6,368 nucleotides of DNA from Sulfurimonas sp. (GTDB lineage: Bacteria > Campylobacterota > Campylobacteria > Campylobacterales > Sulfurimonadaceae): NCBI GenBank assembly GCA_015487435.1, contig WFPU01000157.1, positions 1 to 6,368 on the forward strand. Reading direction: 5' to 3'. Below are positions 6,357-6,368 of this stretch, piece by piece. Both the position numbers and the translations under genes were made by a program. A model generated the notes under the pieces. It was not told the DNA's origin. It saw only the letters and a list, made by a program, of their open reading frames with translations, and did not search any database. Position 1 is the first letter of the stretch, and each line of letters starts with the position of its first letter.

Positions 6357-6368
6357 ATGAAATATAAA
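6357..6368 (+). CDS. Start of a rightward gene, probably lolA (only 4 codons in window)
   Basis: Only ATG AAA TAT AAA (Met-Lys-Tyr-Lys) is visible. A real start is supported by the upstream TATAAT, the GAGA ribosome site and the divergent arrangement with secA. A short Lys-rich start fits a signal peptide n-region. In Campylobacter, as I recall, the gene divergent from secA encodes LolA, the periplasmic lipoprotein chaperone, which would pair functionally with the permease at the other end of secA. The product name is inferred from context alone; four residues identify nothing. Confidence -1.

Noticed and set aside
1..6368. Mobile element, CRISPR array, defence or toxin-antitoxin system
   Set aside because: No transposase, integrase, regularly spaced repeats, tRNA or attachment-like duplications are visible. 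The three substantial genes are core envelope genes in an ordinary arrangement.

Overview
The window looks like a piece of an AT-rich Campylobacterota (Epsilonproteobacteria) chromosome, probably from a Sulfurimonas-, Sulfurovum- or Arcobacter-like genus. The evidence is the low GC content, the campylobacterial character of SecA and of the single Lol-type permease, and the neighbourhood secA - Lol permease with a divergent short gene start. As I recall, this matches Campylobacter, where secA lies next to a Lol permease and a divergent lolA. The genus is an inference; only the broad lineage is well supported.

Layout from left to right. Bases 1-2384 (+) hold the 3' part of a long AsmA/YhdP/TamB-type envelope protein gene. 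The reading frame is open to the left edge, so the true start lies outside the window. Two bases later, on the opposite strand, ends a FtsX-type permease of the LolC/LolE/LolF family (3589-2387, -). It overlaps the end of secA in a TTGA junction (stop TGA, start TTG). secA itself runs from 6171 to 3586 (-). Bases 6172-6356 are a very AT-rich divergent intergenic region with a candidate promoter on each strand, an imperfect inverted repeat over the secA promoter and a perfect AT palindrome. The last 12 bases are the first four codons of a rightward gene, by context probably lolA.

All the genes serve envelope biogenesis. SecA drives export of precursors, including prolipoproteins, through SecYEG. 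The Lol permease extracts mature lipoproteins from the inner membrane and hands them to LolA. The AsmA-like protein belongs to a family implicated in moving phospholipid toward the outer membrane. secA and the permease look like one translationally coupled unit, with the possible lolA transcribed divergently.

I see no mobile element, CRISPR array, tRNA/rRNA, toxin-antitoxin or defence module, and no convincing new biological system. The points worth a second look are the start-codon and coupling details, a 26-bp perfect palindrome and a 12-bp tandem repeat inside the AsmA-like gene, a terminator-like hairpin inside secA, and the repeat-rich divergent promoter region.
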